Below are positions 36,384 to 47,527 of a stretch of 64,000 nt of DNA, piece after piece. Where the stretch lies: assembly GCA_040881995.1 (NCBI GenBank), contig JBBECD010000117.1, forward strand, positions 1-64,000, read 5' to 3'. The notes under the pieces are model-generated. The model was not told the DNA's origin, ran no database searches, and worked only from the letters and a program-made list of their open reading frames with translations. Source of the DNA: JAQCEJ01 sp040881995. GTDB taxonomy: Bacteria > Planctomycetota > Planctomycetia > Planctomycetales > Planctomycetaceae. Numbering within the stretch: the stretch's first letter is position 1; each line of letters begins with the position of its first letter. The position numbers were made by a program, and so were the translations under genes.

Positions 36384-39300
36384 TCAACCGCCCGTCTGCT
36401 CGGCGGTTTTCATCGCGGCCGTGACCGTTTGCGGGGCCGGCAATGGCGCCGACGCCGCGGGGCGGGTCCACCAGCCGTAGGCCCGCTGGGCGATCAAACC
36501 GAAATCGTCGAAATAGGAGTACAACACCGGAATGGCCAACAACGTCAACAGCAGCGACAACGTCTGTCCGCCGACGGCGAGCACGGCGATCGAGCGGCGT
36601 TCTTCGGCGCCCGGGCCGGTGGCGATCAACAGCGGCAGAAGACCGACGACGAACGACAGCGTCGTCATCAGAATCGGGCGCAGCCGGTCGCGGTTCGCCT
36701 GAATGATCGCCTCTTCGCGTTCGATCCCCTGCGCGCGCAGCGCATTGGTGTGATCGACCTGCAGAATAGATGCCTTCTTGACCACGCCGAACAACACCAG
36801 AATTCCGAGCGCGGAATAGAGATTTAACGTCTCGCCTCCCCAGTAGAGGCTGATCAGCCCGAACGGGACGGCGAGCGGCAGCGACATCAAGATCACGAGG
36901 GGATGCGTCAGGTGCTCGTACTGAGCCGCCAACACGATGTACATGAAGATGAACGACATGACGAACGTCCAGCCGAAGTCTTGCAGCGTCCGCTCCAATT
37001 CGCGGCCGCCGCCGAGAATCTGCGTGTTGAATCCCGGCGGGATGCCGATTTCTTCGGCGGCCCGATGCATCGCCGCCATTCCGTCACCCAGGGAAAAACC
37101 TCCCGCCAGATTGGCGCGAACGGCGACCATCCGCTGCCGGTTCAAGCGGTCGATGCGCGACGCGGCCTCGTCGTATTCGAATCGCACGACGTTATTGATC
37201 GGCGTCAGCACGACGTCGTTTCCGCCGCCGGGCTCGGCGGACGAGTCCCCCGGCGACGCGCCCGAACTGGTGCGGACGTAAAGCTGCGAGATCGACGCCA
37301 CGTCGCTGCGGTCGACGCCGATCAGCCGTAGTTCGACATCGTAGGCGTCGTCGACCGTGCGGTCGCGATAGCGGGAAACGCGGTCGTCCCCGCCCACGGC
37401 CACGCGCAGCGTATCGGCGATTTCGCGGACGTCGACACCCAGGGCGGCGGCGCGGTCCCGATCGATGCGGACCAGCAACTCGGGATTGTCGATCTGCAAC
37501 GTCGAAAAAACGTCGACTATTCCCGGACTGGCTTTGGCCTTCTCGACGAGCTGCGTGCTGAATGCCAAGAGTCCTTCCATATCGGGTCCGGTGATTGAAA
37601 AATCGATATCGACGGGGGCTCCCTGGCGCATGGACGTCAGATTTCGCACGCGGACGTTCAGATCGGGAATCTGATTCAGCCGTTGGCGGACCGCCGCCAT
37701 TTTTTCGCGCTGCGTGTAGTTTCCTCGAAATGCTTCCTGGGGTTCGCCTTTCATTGCGGCGTGAAACAGTCTCGTGAGCGAAAACGACCTCTCCTTACTG
37801 TCTTGCAGGCGGATAAAGATCGAAGCCTGGTTGACGTCACCGAAACCCCGCGTTCCGACCGTTGTCAGAACGGTCGTGATCCCCGTAATTTCCGATAACT
37901 CCGCTTCGACGCGATCGATCGCTTCGCGCATGGCCAACAGATTGGCGCCCTGTTTGCCTTCAATCTGAACTTCGAATTCCGATTCGTCGACGTTCAGCGG
38001 AATGTAGTCCTGCTTCACCAGTGAATACAGCGGCCAATTGCTGGCCACAACGGCGAGCGACAGCAGCAGCACCACCCAGCGATGCCGCATCGATTTTCTG
38101 AGCATCCACAGGTAGCCGACTTCCATCCGGTGATAAAACCCTCGCCGCGATTTCGGGCCGTTGCCTCCCTGGGCTCCGTCGCCGGCCGACATTCCCGGTT
38201 TCAACAGCCGGCTGCACATCATCGGCGTGAGCGTAAAACTGATAAACATCGACACCAGAATCGCGAACGTCGCCGTGATTCCGAACTGGAATAACATGCG
38301 TCCCGTCACGCTGGAGAGAAACGACACCGGCAGAAACACGATGACCAGCGACAGCGTCGTGGCGAGCACGGCGAGGCCGATTTCCTTCGTTCCCACAATG
38401 GCCGCCTGAAACGGATCCATCCCTTTCTCTTCGATGCAATGAAAGACGTTTTCCAGGACGACGATCGCGTCGTCGATGACGACCCCGACCATCAGCACCA
38501 GCGCCAGCATGGTCACGTTGTTCAGCGTGAAGTCGAACCAGCGCATAAATGCAAACGTCGCAATAATCGACGCGGGAATCGCGACGGCGGCGATCAAGGT
38601 CGACCGCCACGATTTCATGAAGATCAACACCGTGATCGACGCGAGGATGCTGCCGGAAATCAGGTGACTTTCAATCTCATGCAGCGCCGACACGATATAG
38701 CGAGACTGGTCCTGAATGACCGAAATCTCGACGTCGTCCGGCATCAGTTCGCGGCACCGCGGAAGCAGCGATTTCACTCCGTCGATCACCGCGACCGTAT
38801 TCTCCCCCGATTGACGCTGCACCTGCAGCACCACGGCCGGCTTGCCGTTCAACCGGGCCAGCGTCCGCACCTCTTTTGTGGCATCGTGCACTTCGCCGAG
38901 ATCGCTGAGCCGGACCGCCGTTCCGCCGATCGTCTTCACCACGAGATCGTCGAATTCGCGGGAATGGTCGACACGTCCCAGCGTGCGCAGCGCCCGCTCG
39001 CGAAACTGCTGCTGCATGCGCCCGCCGGGAACTTCGGCGTTCTGATCGACCAGCGCATCGCGCACCTGCAGAATCGATAACTGGTACGCGGCCAGTCGCC
39101 GCGCGTCGATGTCGACGCTGACCGCGCGATCGGCGGCCCCGGCGATCCAGACCGCTCCCACGCCGTGCGACGATTCGATGACGTTTTTAACGTAGCGGTC
39201 GGCCAGCACGAAAAGTTCTCGCGACGAGCGCGGGCCCGACACCGCCAGCGTCATAATCGGCGAAGAATCGAGATCCTGCTTCTGGATGACCGGCGGATCG

Positions 39301-39671
39301 ATCCCCGGCGGAAGCCGCCGCATGACGCTGGACACGGCGTCGCGAACGTCTTGCGAGGCCGCGTCGATGCTGCGGCTGAGTTGAAAGGTGATCAACACAA
39401 ACGAGCGCCCGTCTCGCGAAATCGAACGCAGTTCCTCGATTCCCGCGACGGTCGCCACGGCGTCTTCAATGATCGCACTGACCTCCGACTCCACCTCGGC
39501 AGCCGCCGCGCCGGGATAGGTCGTGCTCACATAAATCGTGGGCATATCCATATTGGGAAATCGATCGACGCCCAGCGAGGGAAACGCGGCGATGCCGGCA
39601 ACCACGAGCGCCATGATCAGCATCACGGCGAACACCGGACGTTTGACGCAAACTTCAGCGAGCCAATACAC
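36384..39671 (-). CDS. Second RND efflux pump (HAE1/AcrB type)
   Basis: A 1095-residue RND permease. It begins MYWLAEVCVKRPVFAVMLIM, and the TM4 relay reads LVLMVGVVIDDAIVVLEN with the Asp-Asp pair of HAE1 drug/solvent pumps, unlike the Asp-Glu of the first pump in this window. The second half repeats the fold (VMSFIFMYIVLAAQYEHLTHPLVI ... GVVKKASILQVDHTN). It lies 57 bp downstream of its adaptor gene. No channel gene or regulator is adjacent, so it may use the channel at 15.9 kb or another one. Confidence 0.92.
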   Translation of the reverse strand: MYWLAEVCVKRPVFAVMLIMALVVAGIAAFPSLGVDRFPNMDMPTIYVSTTYPGAAAAEVESEVSAIIEDAVATVAGIEELRSISRDGRSFVLITFQLSRSIDAASQDVRDAVSSVMRRLPPGIDPPVIQKQDLDSSPIMTLAVSGPRSSRELFVLADRYVKNVIESSHGVGAVWIAGAADRAVSVDIDARRLAAYQLSILQVRDALVDQNAEVPGGRMQQQFRERALRTLGRVDHSREFDDLVVKTIGGTAVRLSDLGEVHDATKEVRTLARLNGKPAVVLQVQRQSGENTVAVIDGVKSLLPRCRELMPDDVEISVIQDQSRYIVSALHEIESHLISGSILASITVLIFMKSWRSTLIAAVAIPASIIATFAFMRWFDFTLNNVTMLALVLMVGVVIDDAIVVLENVFHCIEEKGMDPFQAAIVGTKEIGLAVLATTLSLVIVFLPVSFLSSVTGRMLFQFGITATFAILVSMFISFTLTPMMCSRLLKPGMSAGDGAQGGNGPKSRRGFYHRMEVGYLWMLRKSMRHRWVVLLLSLAVVASNWPLYSLVKQDYIPLNVDESEFEVQIEGKQGANLLAMREAIDRVEAELSEITGITTVLTTVGTRGFGDVNQASIFIRLQDSKERSFSLTRLFHAAMKGEPQEAFRGNYTQREKMAAVRQRLNQIPDLNVRVRNLTSMRQGAPVDIDFSITGPDMEGLLAFSTQLVEKAKASPGIVDVFSTLQIDNPELLVRIDRDRAAALGVDVREIADTLRVAVGGDDRVSRYRDRTVDDAYDVELRLIGVDRSDVASISQLYVRTSSGASPGDSSAEPGGGNDVVLTPINNVVRFEYDEAASRIDRLNRQRMVAVRANLAGGFSLGDGMAAMHRAAEEIGIPPGFNTQILGGGRELERTLQDFGWTFVMSFIFMYIVLAAQYEHLTHPLVILMSLPLAVPFGLISLYWGGETLNLYSALGILVLFGVVKKASILQVDHTNALRAQGIEREEAIIQANRDRLRPILMTTLSFVVGLLPLLIATGPGAEERRSIAVLAVGGQTLSLLLTLLAIPVLYSYFDDFGLIAQRAYGWWTRPAASAPLPAPQTVTAAMKTAEQTGG

Positions 39672-39728
39672 TGTTCCGATTCTCCATCAGCAAAATCGTC
39701 AAACTTCGAGACATGGGATGGGGCGACG

Positions 39729-41153
39729 TTATTCCGAGACGACGGTGTCCGTCGCCGGTTTTCCGGTCGCGGATTCACCGGCGACGCCTGCATCGGCGGC
39801 ACCTTCCCGAACGACGCCGACGCCGTCGTCGACGCTAGCCCCTTCTTTCGCCGCCCCATCGTCCGCCGGATTGGTCGCCTGTATTTCGAGAGGCGGCGAC
39901 GAGGCGGATTCGTCCGTCACGGGATGAGCGTCGATAAAGGCCTCGCGGCCCCGCGCGCCTTCGACGAGAATGACGTCCCCTTCATTCAGCCCGCGCAAAA
40001 TTTCGACGCCGTCGCGCCGGCGTTCCCCGGTCAGAATTTCCTGTTCCGTCGCCTTGCCGTCGACCACTTTCCAGACCTTTTCGGTTCCGGCGAATTCGAC
40101 GACCGCCGTGCCGGGGATCACCATCGCCTCCGCCTCGGGATCGATGAACACCTCCGCCTCGGCGAAGAGACCCGCGCGCAACCGGCGATCTTTGTTTTCC
40201 ACGTCGGCTTCAAAAGTGAGCGAGCGATTCATCGGATTGAGAGCCGGACTGATGCGGGCCACCGTCGCGATCCGCGGCTCCTCGAGCGACTCGATTTTCA
40301 ACGAGATCTTTTGTCCGACGGCGAGTCCCTGTGCCTGACGTTCGGCCATAGCGCCGCGAAAACGAAGCGGGTCGGTGCGCACGACGGTCGCCACAGGATT
40401 TCCGACTTGGACGTATGCGCCGGGAGCGACGTCGCGCTGTTGCACCTGGCCGTCGAACGGCATGGGGATGACGACGTCGTGCAACTGTTGACGAGCCAGC
40501 GACAACTCCGCCTGACGGATGCCGATGAGGGCGATTTTTTCCCGTGTGTTATTGAGCGCGGAGGCATAGCGCGCCTGGGCGACCCGTTCGGCGGCGGCGA
40601 ATTGTTCGACTTCCGCCTGCGTGACCGCTTTCTGCAATTGCAGGCGTTTGATGCGTTCGAGGTTCGCCTTCGCTTCGTCCCACAGGGCGAGTTGTTCCTG
40701 CACGGGAGGCGAATTTTCGGCTTTCAGCGATTCGATGAGATCATCGGCGGCCAGCCCGACGGCCGAACGCGACTGCGTTAGTTGTGCTTCCGCTTGAACG
40801 ACGCGCAAACGGAATTCTTCCTCGTCCAGCGTGATCAGCGGACTGCCGCTCATCACGAAATCACCCAGGTCGACGTGCACCTGAGCGACGCGGCCGGCGA
40901 CTTTCGAACCGACGACCGCTCTTTCGTCGGCGGCGAGGTTTCCCTGGCTGCGTACGATTTTGGGCCAGGGGCGCTGAGCGACCGTCGTCACGTCGGCTTC
41001 GATCGTCGGTATCGTTTCCTCTCCCGGTTTGGCAACCGTGGCGGAGGAAGAATCACAACCGGCCAGCAGAGGGATCGACATCAACGCCAGCGACAACCCC
41101 GCGAGGAACTGCCTCGACGGCACAAAGGCCGATGTGTCTGAGTGTGACATCAT
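39729..41153 (-). CDS. RND efflux adaptor (MFP) lipoprotein of second pump
   Basis: A 474-residue membrane fusion protein: signal with lipobox LLAGC (Cys33), lipoyl halves (GNLAADERAVVGSKVAGRVA and VVIPMPFDGQVQQRDVAPG), a coiled-coil hairpin between them (about 115-225), and a beta-barrel region (FRGAMAERQAQGLAVGQKIS). It has an unusual Ala/Gly/Asp-rich C-terminal tail of about 60 residues (ESASSPPLEIQATNPADDG onward), longer than common for the family. Upstream of the pump gene, with the pump start 57 bp past its stop, it forms a two-gene operon. Confidence 0.9.
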   Translation of the reverse strand: MMSHSDTSAFVPSRQFLAGLSLALMSIPLLAGCDSSSATVAKPGEETIPTIEADVTTVAQRPWPKIVRSQGNLAADERAVVGSKVAGRVAQVHVDLGDFVMSGSPLITLDEEEFRLRVVQAEAQLTQSRSAVGLAADDLIESLKAENSPPVQEQLALWDEAKANLERIKRLQLQKAVTQAEVEQFAAAERVAQARYASALNNTREKIALIGIRQAELSLARQQLHDVVIPMPFDGQVQQRDVAPGAYVQVGNPVATVVRTDPLRFRGAMAERQAQGLAVGQKISLKIESLEEPRIATVARISPALNPMNRSLTFEADVENKDRRLRAGLFAEAEVFIDPEAEAMVIPGTAVVEFAGTEKVWKVVDGKATEQEILTGERRRDGVEILRGLNEGDVILVEGARGREAFIDAHPVTDESASSPPLEIQATNPADDGAAKEGASVDDGVGVVREGAADAGVAGESATGKPATDTVVSE

Positions 41154-41382
41154 GAACGGTTCTTTCGAGATCGATCAAGCGGAGTCGCATTGAAAACACG
41201 GGGCGTGAGGGACGGCGTAAAGCCGCTTGTGAAACCGCGTCAAAATTAGGGGGGCGTGATGAAACGAGTGCGATAACCCGGAGACCTGTATTATCTCATT
41301 CCGCGAGGGATAATGGAAGCGGAAAAGCAGATGTGAAAAAGACATCGGGCCGTTTCGCTTGACGAGTTCCCTTCCGTTCAAG

Positions 41383-42831
41383 CTATTTCTTCGGAACGGT
41401 TTCATCTTCCGCTCGACGATAAACTCCCAACGACCAGCCCGAAAGCCCGGCGTACGGAAACGCCTTCATGAGGTCGTAGCGAGTTCCTTCGATCGGTGAA
41501 ATGACTTGCTCAGCTTGCCAATCGATTTCGAAATGGTGCAACAATAACCATTCGGGACTTCCGTTCGGCGATCGGCCGTCGCTCAGAAAAATTGGCCGCG
41601 GGCTTTTCAGATAATTCTGGTAAAACGTGATCATCAGCCGATGTCGGAAATCGTTGTCGGAGGCGATCACGACGCGATCGTCTTGCGTTTGCTGCTGGAT
41701 CATTTCCAGCGCCGCAAGATAGTTGCCGCGCCCCGCGTCACATAGCCGGGCGACGTGCACCGCGTTCCCGATGAACATCACCGCCGTTATCGCGACGGCG
41801 AACCCTCGCCGCACGCCGCTCGATTGATAGAGTCGTCCCAACGCCAGGCTGAACAGCAACAACAAGAATAAGATGCTGATCAGGAAATATCGCACATAAA
41901 GATCGGACCGCCCGGCGAAAACGACCAACGCCGCGGGAGCCGCCACGATAATCATAAAGAACACAAACGCGGTCAGTTTCCGTCCGGACGCGATCAGCCA
42001 GCTGAGACATCCCGCGAATGACGCCGCAACGGCGCTTGCCGCGGCGATGCTCCCCGCGCCGTCGAACGGGCCTCCCATCGTCAGCGACAACGCCTCGCGG
42101 ATCACCACCCACGGCGACTGTTCGAGACCGCCGCCGATCGCGAGTTGACTCAGATTCACCCGGTAAACCCAGCCGGAAAACAACACGGGCAACAGATGCC
42201 AGCGAATGAACCGCACGACCGCTTGTCCCTTGCTCGCACTCTTCGTCGCGACGCTTATCATCGACCACAACGCGACGGAGACGAACAACGTGACAAACGT
42301 CGGATGCGATAATACGCCGAAGATGGCGGCAAGATTCCACACGGCATCCCACTTCATGCGTCCCGTCGCGAGCGCACGCTCCATCGCGACAAAGCCGAGC
42401 AGGCTGAAGAACATCAGCGGTGCATAGCCGCGGGCTTCGGACGAATAATGAATCAGCACGTACGATCCCGCGGTGAGCACCAGGGCGAACCATCCGGCCG
42501 AGGTTCCCTGCCGTCGTCCCCACCAACCGGCGAGAGCGACGGTCGCCGTGCCGAACAGCACGGCGGGCAAGCGATAGGTCGTCCAATCGCGTTCGGGCCC
42601 CAGCCCATAGATGATCCAGGAGTTGAGAAAGTGATTGTTGTCGTGTTTCAAGGTGAGAATCACGTCGGACCACGACTGCACATTCACCTGCACCATAAAC
42701 CACGACCAGATTTCATCGAGCCAGAACTCCCCCAGACTGGCCCGCCAGCGGATGAGCAACGCCGTCAGCATGATCGCGCACACCGCATACGCATTGCGGC
42801 GAACTTCAAAGGAGGTCGGCATTGCTGACAT
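41383..42831 (-). CDS. GT39-like membrane glycosyltransferase
   Basis: A 482-residue polytopic membrane protein of the PMT/ArnT-like (GT39/GT-C) kind. The first luminal loop has the acidic motif FWLDEIWSW after TM1, the usual site for catalytic Asp/Glu, followed by HDNNHFLNSWIIYGLG and about ten further TM helices (VLFGTATVALAGWW, FALVLTAGSYVLIHYSSEAR). The family transfers sugars from polyprenyl-phosphate donors to proteins, lipids or glycans outside the membrane. The acceptor is unknown. No other glycan gene is adjacent, although the 58-61 kb region holds several. Confidence 0.78.
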   Translation of the reverse strand: MSAMPTSFEVRRNAYAVCAIMLTALLIRWRASLGEFWLDEIWSWFMVQVNVQSWSDVILTLKHDNNHFLNSWIIYGLGPERDWTTYRLPAVLFGTATVALAGWWGRRQGTSAGWFALVLTAGSYVLIHYSSEARGYAPLMFFSLLGFVAMERALATGRMKWDAVWNLAAIFGVLSHPTFVTLFVSVALWSMISVATKSASKGQAVVRFIRWHLLPVLFSGWVYRVNLSQLAIGGGLEQSPWVVIREALSLTMGGPFDGAGSIAAASAVAASFAGCLSWLIASGRKLTAFVFFMIIVAAPAALVVFAGRSDLYVRYFLISILFLLLLFSLALGRLYQSSGVRRGFAVAITAVMFIGNAVHVARLCDAGRGNYLAALEMIQQQTQDDRVVIASDNDFRHRLMITFYQNYLKSPRPIFLSDGRSPNGSPEWLLLHHFEIDWQAEQVISPIEGTRYDLMKAFPYAGLSGWSLGVYRRAEDETVPKK

Positions 42832-43080
42832 GGCGATAACCAGCGGGTGTATTGAGCGGCGCGGCGTCTGTAACTTTACAAAATCATCGCCCGAAGCGTA
42901 ACTTCAAATTGCGCAAGCGAGATTCTTTAATTCCTTCACCCGGCGGGAAATGGGCAGAGAGCGGTCAAGTGGCGACGCTGCCCCGCTCGGTTCGCATATT
43001 GGCGACCAAAACGCGTCGTAACAGTCGGCGGTGGGGCAGCGCGGACGGCGTCCGCTCGACTCACCTATGATTCTATTTCG

Positions 43081-44283
43081 TTATTCCGCTTCGTACTCGA
43101 TGGCGGGGCCGATGCGGAGGTTGCGGAATTTGACGACCGATTGATGATTTTGCAGTCCCAGAAATCCGGTTTGTTCGCGGAGCAAAATTAAAGGATGCGT
43201 TTCCGGGGTGACGTGGACGATCATCTGCCCGTTATGGACGGTCGTGATCTGCTGCCCCCGGCAGTTGATTTCCAGCGTGTTCCACTCACCGGCCGGCCGG
43301 CTGATCCGCGGCGAAGCTCCGGCGATGTCGTACACCGAACCGCTATACTGGTAATCGACCAGCGTCTGATACTGCGGCGCGTTATCGTCGAGCACCTGCA
43401 CTTCAAACCCAGCGATCGGTTCCTGATCGTTCTTGCGATGATGATTTCCATCCGGCGGCACGCGAACGTACACGCCGCTGTTGCCGCCCGGTGACAACTG
43501 ATATTCGAAGCGCAAGTTGAAATCGCCAAATTCCTTTTTCGATCGCAGCCACGGTCCCTCGGCACCGGTGCATTGCAACGTGCCGTCGGCGACGATCCAG
43601 CATTTCTCGGCAGGGGCATCGGCTCCTTCCCAATTCGCGAAATCTTCGCCGGTGAAGAGCGTCTTATAGCCGAGTTCGACGATATCGAACTTGCGAATCA
43701 GGAATTGTCCCCCCTTGGGGACTTCAACCTGAAGGCCGACATATCCCGGCTCGGTGTCGATGCCGTCGACTTTGTACGCCGGTTTGCCGTTGATGACCAT
43801 TTCGACGGTGTCGCCGATGACGGTGATATCGAAGGTGTTCCACTGGCCCGCGGGATTGGCGAGCCCGGTGCTGGTCGCGGCGGGGATCTTGCCGATATTT
43901 CCCTCTTTTCCCTGCAACATGTTGGCCTGATAACCCCGCTTGGGGAACGGCGTCCCTTCGCGGCCGGCCCGCAAATAGACCCCGGCGTCGTAATTCTCAG
44001 TCTGCAACGCCTGCCATTCGACGTGCAACTTGAAGTCTTGATACATGTGATGCGACCGCACCCAGCCGTCGCCTCCTCTGAGGAGAATCAGGCCGTCCTC
44101 ATCGACGACGTCGCAGCCGTTTTCCACGATCAGCCTGTCGAGCGTTTCACCGTCGAACAGCGAGAAGGCGAAGTCCTCGGCCTGGGGTTCGTCGTCGGCC
44201 CGCATTATCGCTTCGGCCAGTGCAAGCAGAGAAATCACCGCGGCAAACCCGACGAGCAAACGGCGGAAGGGATTGATTATCAT
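43081..44283 (-). CDS. Secreted two-domain DUF1080 (3-keto-disaccharide hydrolase-like) protein
   Basis: A 400-residue protein with a signal peptide (MIINPFRRLLVGFAAVISLLA) and two consecutive DUF1080 concanavalin-like beta-sandwich domains: about 35-205 (FSLFDGETLDRLIV ... DFKLHVEWQAL ... GVYLRAGREG) and 215-400 (LFTGEDFANWEGAD ... DFNLRFEYQLSPGGNSGVYVR ... GEWNTLEINCRG ... IHPLILLREQTGFLGLQNH-like end). Some DUF1080 proteins are 3-keto-glycoside hydrolases; whether this one is catalytic cannot be read. ATG 44283 is fixed by GAGG six bases upstream; in-frame codons further upstream run into unconserved sequence next to the insertion sequence. Confidence 0.85.
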   Translation of the reverse strand: MIINPFRRLLVGFAAVISLLALAEAIMRADDEPQAEDFAFSLFDGETLDRLIVENGCDVVDEDGLILLRGGDGWVRSHHMYQDFKLHVEWQALQTENYDAGVYLRAGREGTPFPKRGYQANMLQGKEGNIGKIPAATSTGLANPAGQWNTFDITVIGDTVEMVINGKPAYKVDGIDTEPGYVGLQVEVPKGGQFLIRKFDIVELGYKTLFTGEDFANWEGADAPAEKCWIVADGTLQCTGAEGPWLRSKKEFGDFNLRFEYQLSPGGNSGVYVRVPPDGNHHRKNDQEPIAGFEVQVLDDNAPQYQTLVDYQYSGSVYDIAGASPRISRPAGEWNTLEINCRGQQITTVHNGQMIVHVTPETHPLILLREQTGFLGLQNHQSVVKFRNLRIGPAIEYEAE

Positions 44284-44406
44284 GTTGAACCTCATTTCAA
44301 GCGGCACAAATGGGACGGCTGTAAGGGGAGTCCTCGCCGAATTAAGCCGTTCATTATGCTGTGCCGCGCGTTGGGTGACAAGCATCGCCTCTGATACGGC
44401 TGGGAG

Positions 44407-44415
44407 GGGTGTAGT
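44407..44415 (+). repeat. Left terminal inverted repeat of the IS
   Basis: GGGTGTAGT, complementary to the nine bases at 45846-45854. Similarity continues loosely inward (a TTCG block on both sides). Confidence 0.6.
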
Positions 44416-44430
44416 CGCGGATTTCGGTAA

Positions 44431-45767
44431 TCATGTGGCGAGGGTGTTCCAGTAGGCGTTCCATTGGTGGCTGTACATCAGGCAGCAGAGGCCGGCCATG
44501 CGGTTGACTCGGCGGATGCGCCAGCGGGAGGCGTTGGCTTTCAGCCGGCGGCCGATCAGATTTTTGCACGCGCCTTCGATTTGGCCGCTGCCGATACTTT
44601 GGCCGTTGGCCAAGCGCTGGCGGTAATGCAGATGGTCCTGATGCGAACCGAGATAGTTCCACAATTCATTAAGCGTAGCCTGAGACGCGGCGGTCGGCGC
44701 CGTCGCCTGCCGTTCGCGGATCAACGTCTCGATGCCGGTCCAACCCTGTTCCAACAGCACCGTCCGCGCCGCCGTGGTCCAAGCCTCGATCTCGGCGGGA
44801 GTCTGATGCAGGACTTTGGCCGCAGCCGCGATATGTTCCAACGCGTGAAAAATATCGAGTACCCCCTCGGCGCCGATGAGGTGTTTCCGCTGCTCTTCCC
44901 AGATCCATTTCGCGCCATCGGCCAGCACGGTGAGGGACGTATCGTGCAAACCGAGGCGTTTTCGCCAGGCTTTCCAGCGACGACCAAAATCTTCGCTGGC
45001 CTCAATGGCGGCGAACGCCACGCTGGTGTTCGGCTTCGGCAGTTCGCGGTCGGCCCACTCCTCCGTGGTGGCGGGATCCCCCGGCTCTCGTTTCGAAAAG
45101 ATGGCCACTTTCATCTCGCGCCAGCCCTCCGTCGTGTTCACGCAGGTGCCGTCGCTGGTGAACTCCACCTCTCCCGGCGCCTCCCGAAACTCAGAGACAG
45201 CCTCAGGAGTCGTGCGTTGCCACTCGAGCATGTCGGCCCCCCGCTGTTGGGCGTGATCGCGAATCGCCGTGTCGGAAATCGACAACCCGCAGAATTCCCC
45301 GAGACGTTCCGACGACAGATCATACGACCAACTCCCTGCCGCCAGACACATCAACCGCTCGGCATGGGGACTATAACGCCCCTGCACGCCCAGCCGTTCA
45401 TCTAGCACGAACCCGCCGGTCCGGCAACGGACGCAACGAAAGTAGACGCGCGACAGCCGCACCTCCCCCGCCGACGTCATCACCAGCCGCGGCTTGCGAC
45501 CGTGATGCGCCTGGCTCAATCCGCACACGCAGGTCCGCTGCGGCGAACTTTTTTTTCGAGATCCTGAGCCTGTTGTTGCAACGACACCTCCAGCGTCCGT
45601 CGAATCAACTCCCGCCCTTGTTGCATCGCCAGCGTCTCCGCCACGGCCAACACCTGACCATCCGCGGCGGCATCGCAAGCCGCGTTCAACGACCGAAAAT
45701 TCATCACCGCCTGCTCGGCAATCAATCGCTCGGTCGGATTCAATTCGTCCCAATTCATCCCTGACAT
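44431..45767 (-). CDS. ISKra4-like transposase, two frames joined by probable -1 frameshift
   Basis: Frame A starts at 45767 (AGGAG eight bases upstream) and encodes MSGMNWDELNPTERL... through LEVSLQQQAQDLEKK. Frame B continues from the A8 run to the stop at 44431, encoding SSPQRTCVCGLSQAHHGRKP, a Cys-rich zinc-finger-like segment (CVRCRTGG), then the DDE-type core (TSDGTCVNTTEGWREMKV; LTVLADGAKWIWEE; IFHALEHI) and the highly typical end GSGQIEGACKNLIGRRLKA. The joined product is about 445 residues. Frame B alone has no family-like start. The frame change is exactly -1 at eight adenines, so slippage rather than decay is the simplest reading. Confidence 0.8.
45549..45556 (-). other. A8 slippery site for -1 ribosomal frameshifting
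   Basis: On the minus strand GAA-AAA-AAA-GTT: reading GAA AAA AAA then slipping back one gives AGT TCG CCG, which is frame B. Homopolymer A runs are the classical slippery sequence of many insertion sequences. Confidence 0.7.
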
Positions 45768-45845
45768 GATACCGTCTCCTGGTGAAGGTTTCGAACTCAA
45801 AACCACCAGGATAACGTATATAACCCAATCGCGCAATCGAAGAAA

Positions 45846-45854
45846 ACTACACCC
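45846..45854 (-). repeat. Right terminal inverted repeat of the IS
   Basis: ACTACACCC, the inverse of the left end at 44407-44415. Confidence 0.6.
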
Positions 45855-45863
45855 GTCATGCTA

Positions 45864-46010
45864 GTGGTGTCCTAATTTGGGTGGCACGTCCCGGAGTCTT
45901 CGACGGGCGTGTCGATTGCTGAAGAGAACCACGCCCTTCGCACGGTATTGCATCCGAACAGCCGCTCAGGGACGTGCCACCCGCTGAGCTCTTCCAAATT
46001 AGGATACCAC
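45864..46010. repeat. 147-bp inverted-repeat element next to the IS
   Basis: The outer arms GTGGTGTCCTAATTT (45864-45878) and AAATTAGGATACCAC (45996-46010) match at 14 of 15 positions. Inner arms GGGTGGCACGTCCC (45879-45892) and GGGACGTGCCACCC (45969-45982) are perfect. The right arm has 13 extra bases between the two blocks. Any frame through it merely translates the repeat. It looks like a MITE or other non-coding mobile repeat. Confidence 0.7.
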
Positions 46011-46114
46011 CCCCATGCTCCGCTTGGGAACGCAAGGTCTTCGATGCTCCCGCTTCGTCGAATGTCGCTCGACGCTCGATGCATTTGCGAGGCAATCTCT
46101 CGAGCAATCGACCT

Positions 46115-47158
<1,044 letters not shown>

Positions 47159-47366
47159 GTCCCGCACCCGTTTTTCACCGATCTGTTTCGTACGCCGTCA
47201 ACCTCGCGGAAAGACAAATTCAGCCAGGCGAACCAAAAACCAACACACGCCGTCATCTCTGAGGAACCGAAAGGAGATCCCGCGCCGCTGCGCAAAAACA
47301 GCCGACGAAAGAGATTCTACAATTCCCACACCACGGCGACTTCGTTATCATACCCCAACAGAGTAT

Positions 47367-47453
47367 AAGAGACTCTAACACAACCGGTTGTGCTTGTTAA
47401 AAATGCCTTAAATCCAGCGGAAAATCGCTACGCACAGAGGTTGTGTTAGGATC
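47367..47453 (-). repeat. ~88-bp palindromic repeat family, copy 4 (inverted)
   Basis: Reads on the minus strand as GATCCTAACACAACCTCTGTG, then GTAGCGATTTT, AAGGCATTTTTAACAAGC, and CACAACCGGTTGTGTTAGAG. It is nearly identical to copy 1 in the terminal repeats and the central palindrome. It lies 75 bp before the tRNA-Arg gene. Confidence 0.8.
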
Positions 47454-47527
47454 ATTAAGAAAAATTCCGCATCCGTTTAACCGCAACACAACCCCGCCCG
47501 CCTCGCCCGGCGAAGAATTTCAGATTT

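Larger units (their letters stand above)
44407..45854 (-). mobile_element. ISKra4-family-like insertion sequence, 1448 bp
   Basis: Bounded by inverted ends GGGTGTAGT (44407-44415) and ACTACACCC (45846-45854); family members characteristically start with GGG. It carries one transposase read from two frames. No direct target duplication is evident in the eight bases outside each end, so the insertion may be old or one end rearranged. The right end abuts a separate 147-bp inverted-repeat element. Confidence 0.75.

Noticed and set aside
39165..40781. Plus-strand frame (538 codons) spanning the second pump/adaptor junction
   Set aside because: Crosses two well-supported minus-strand genes and shows no family signature.
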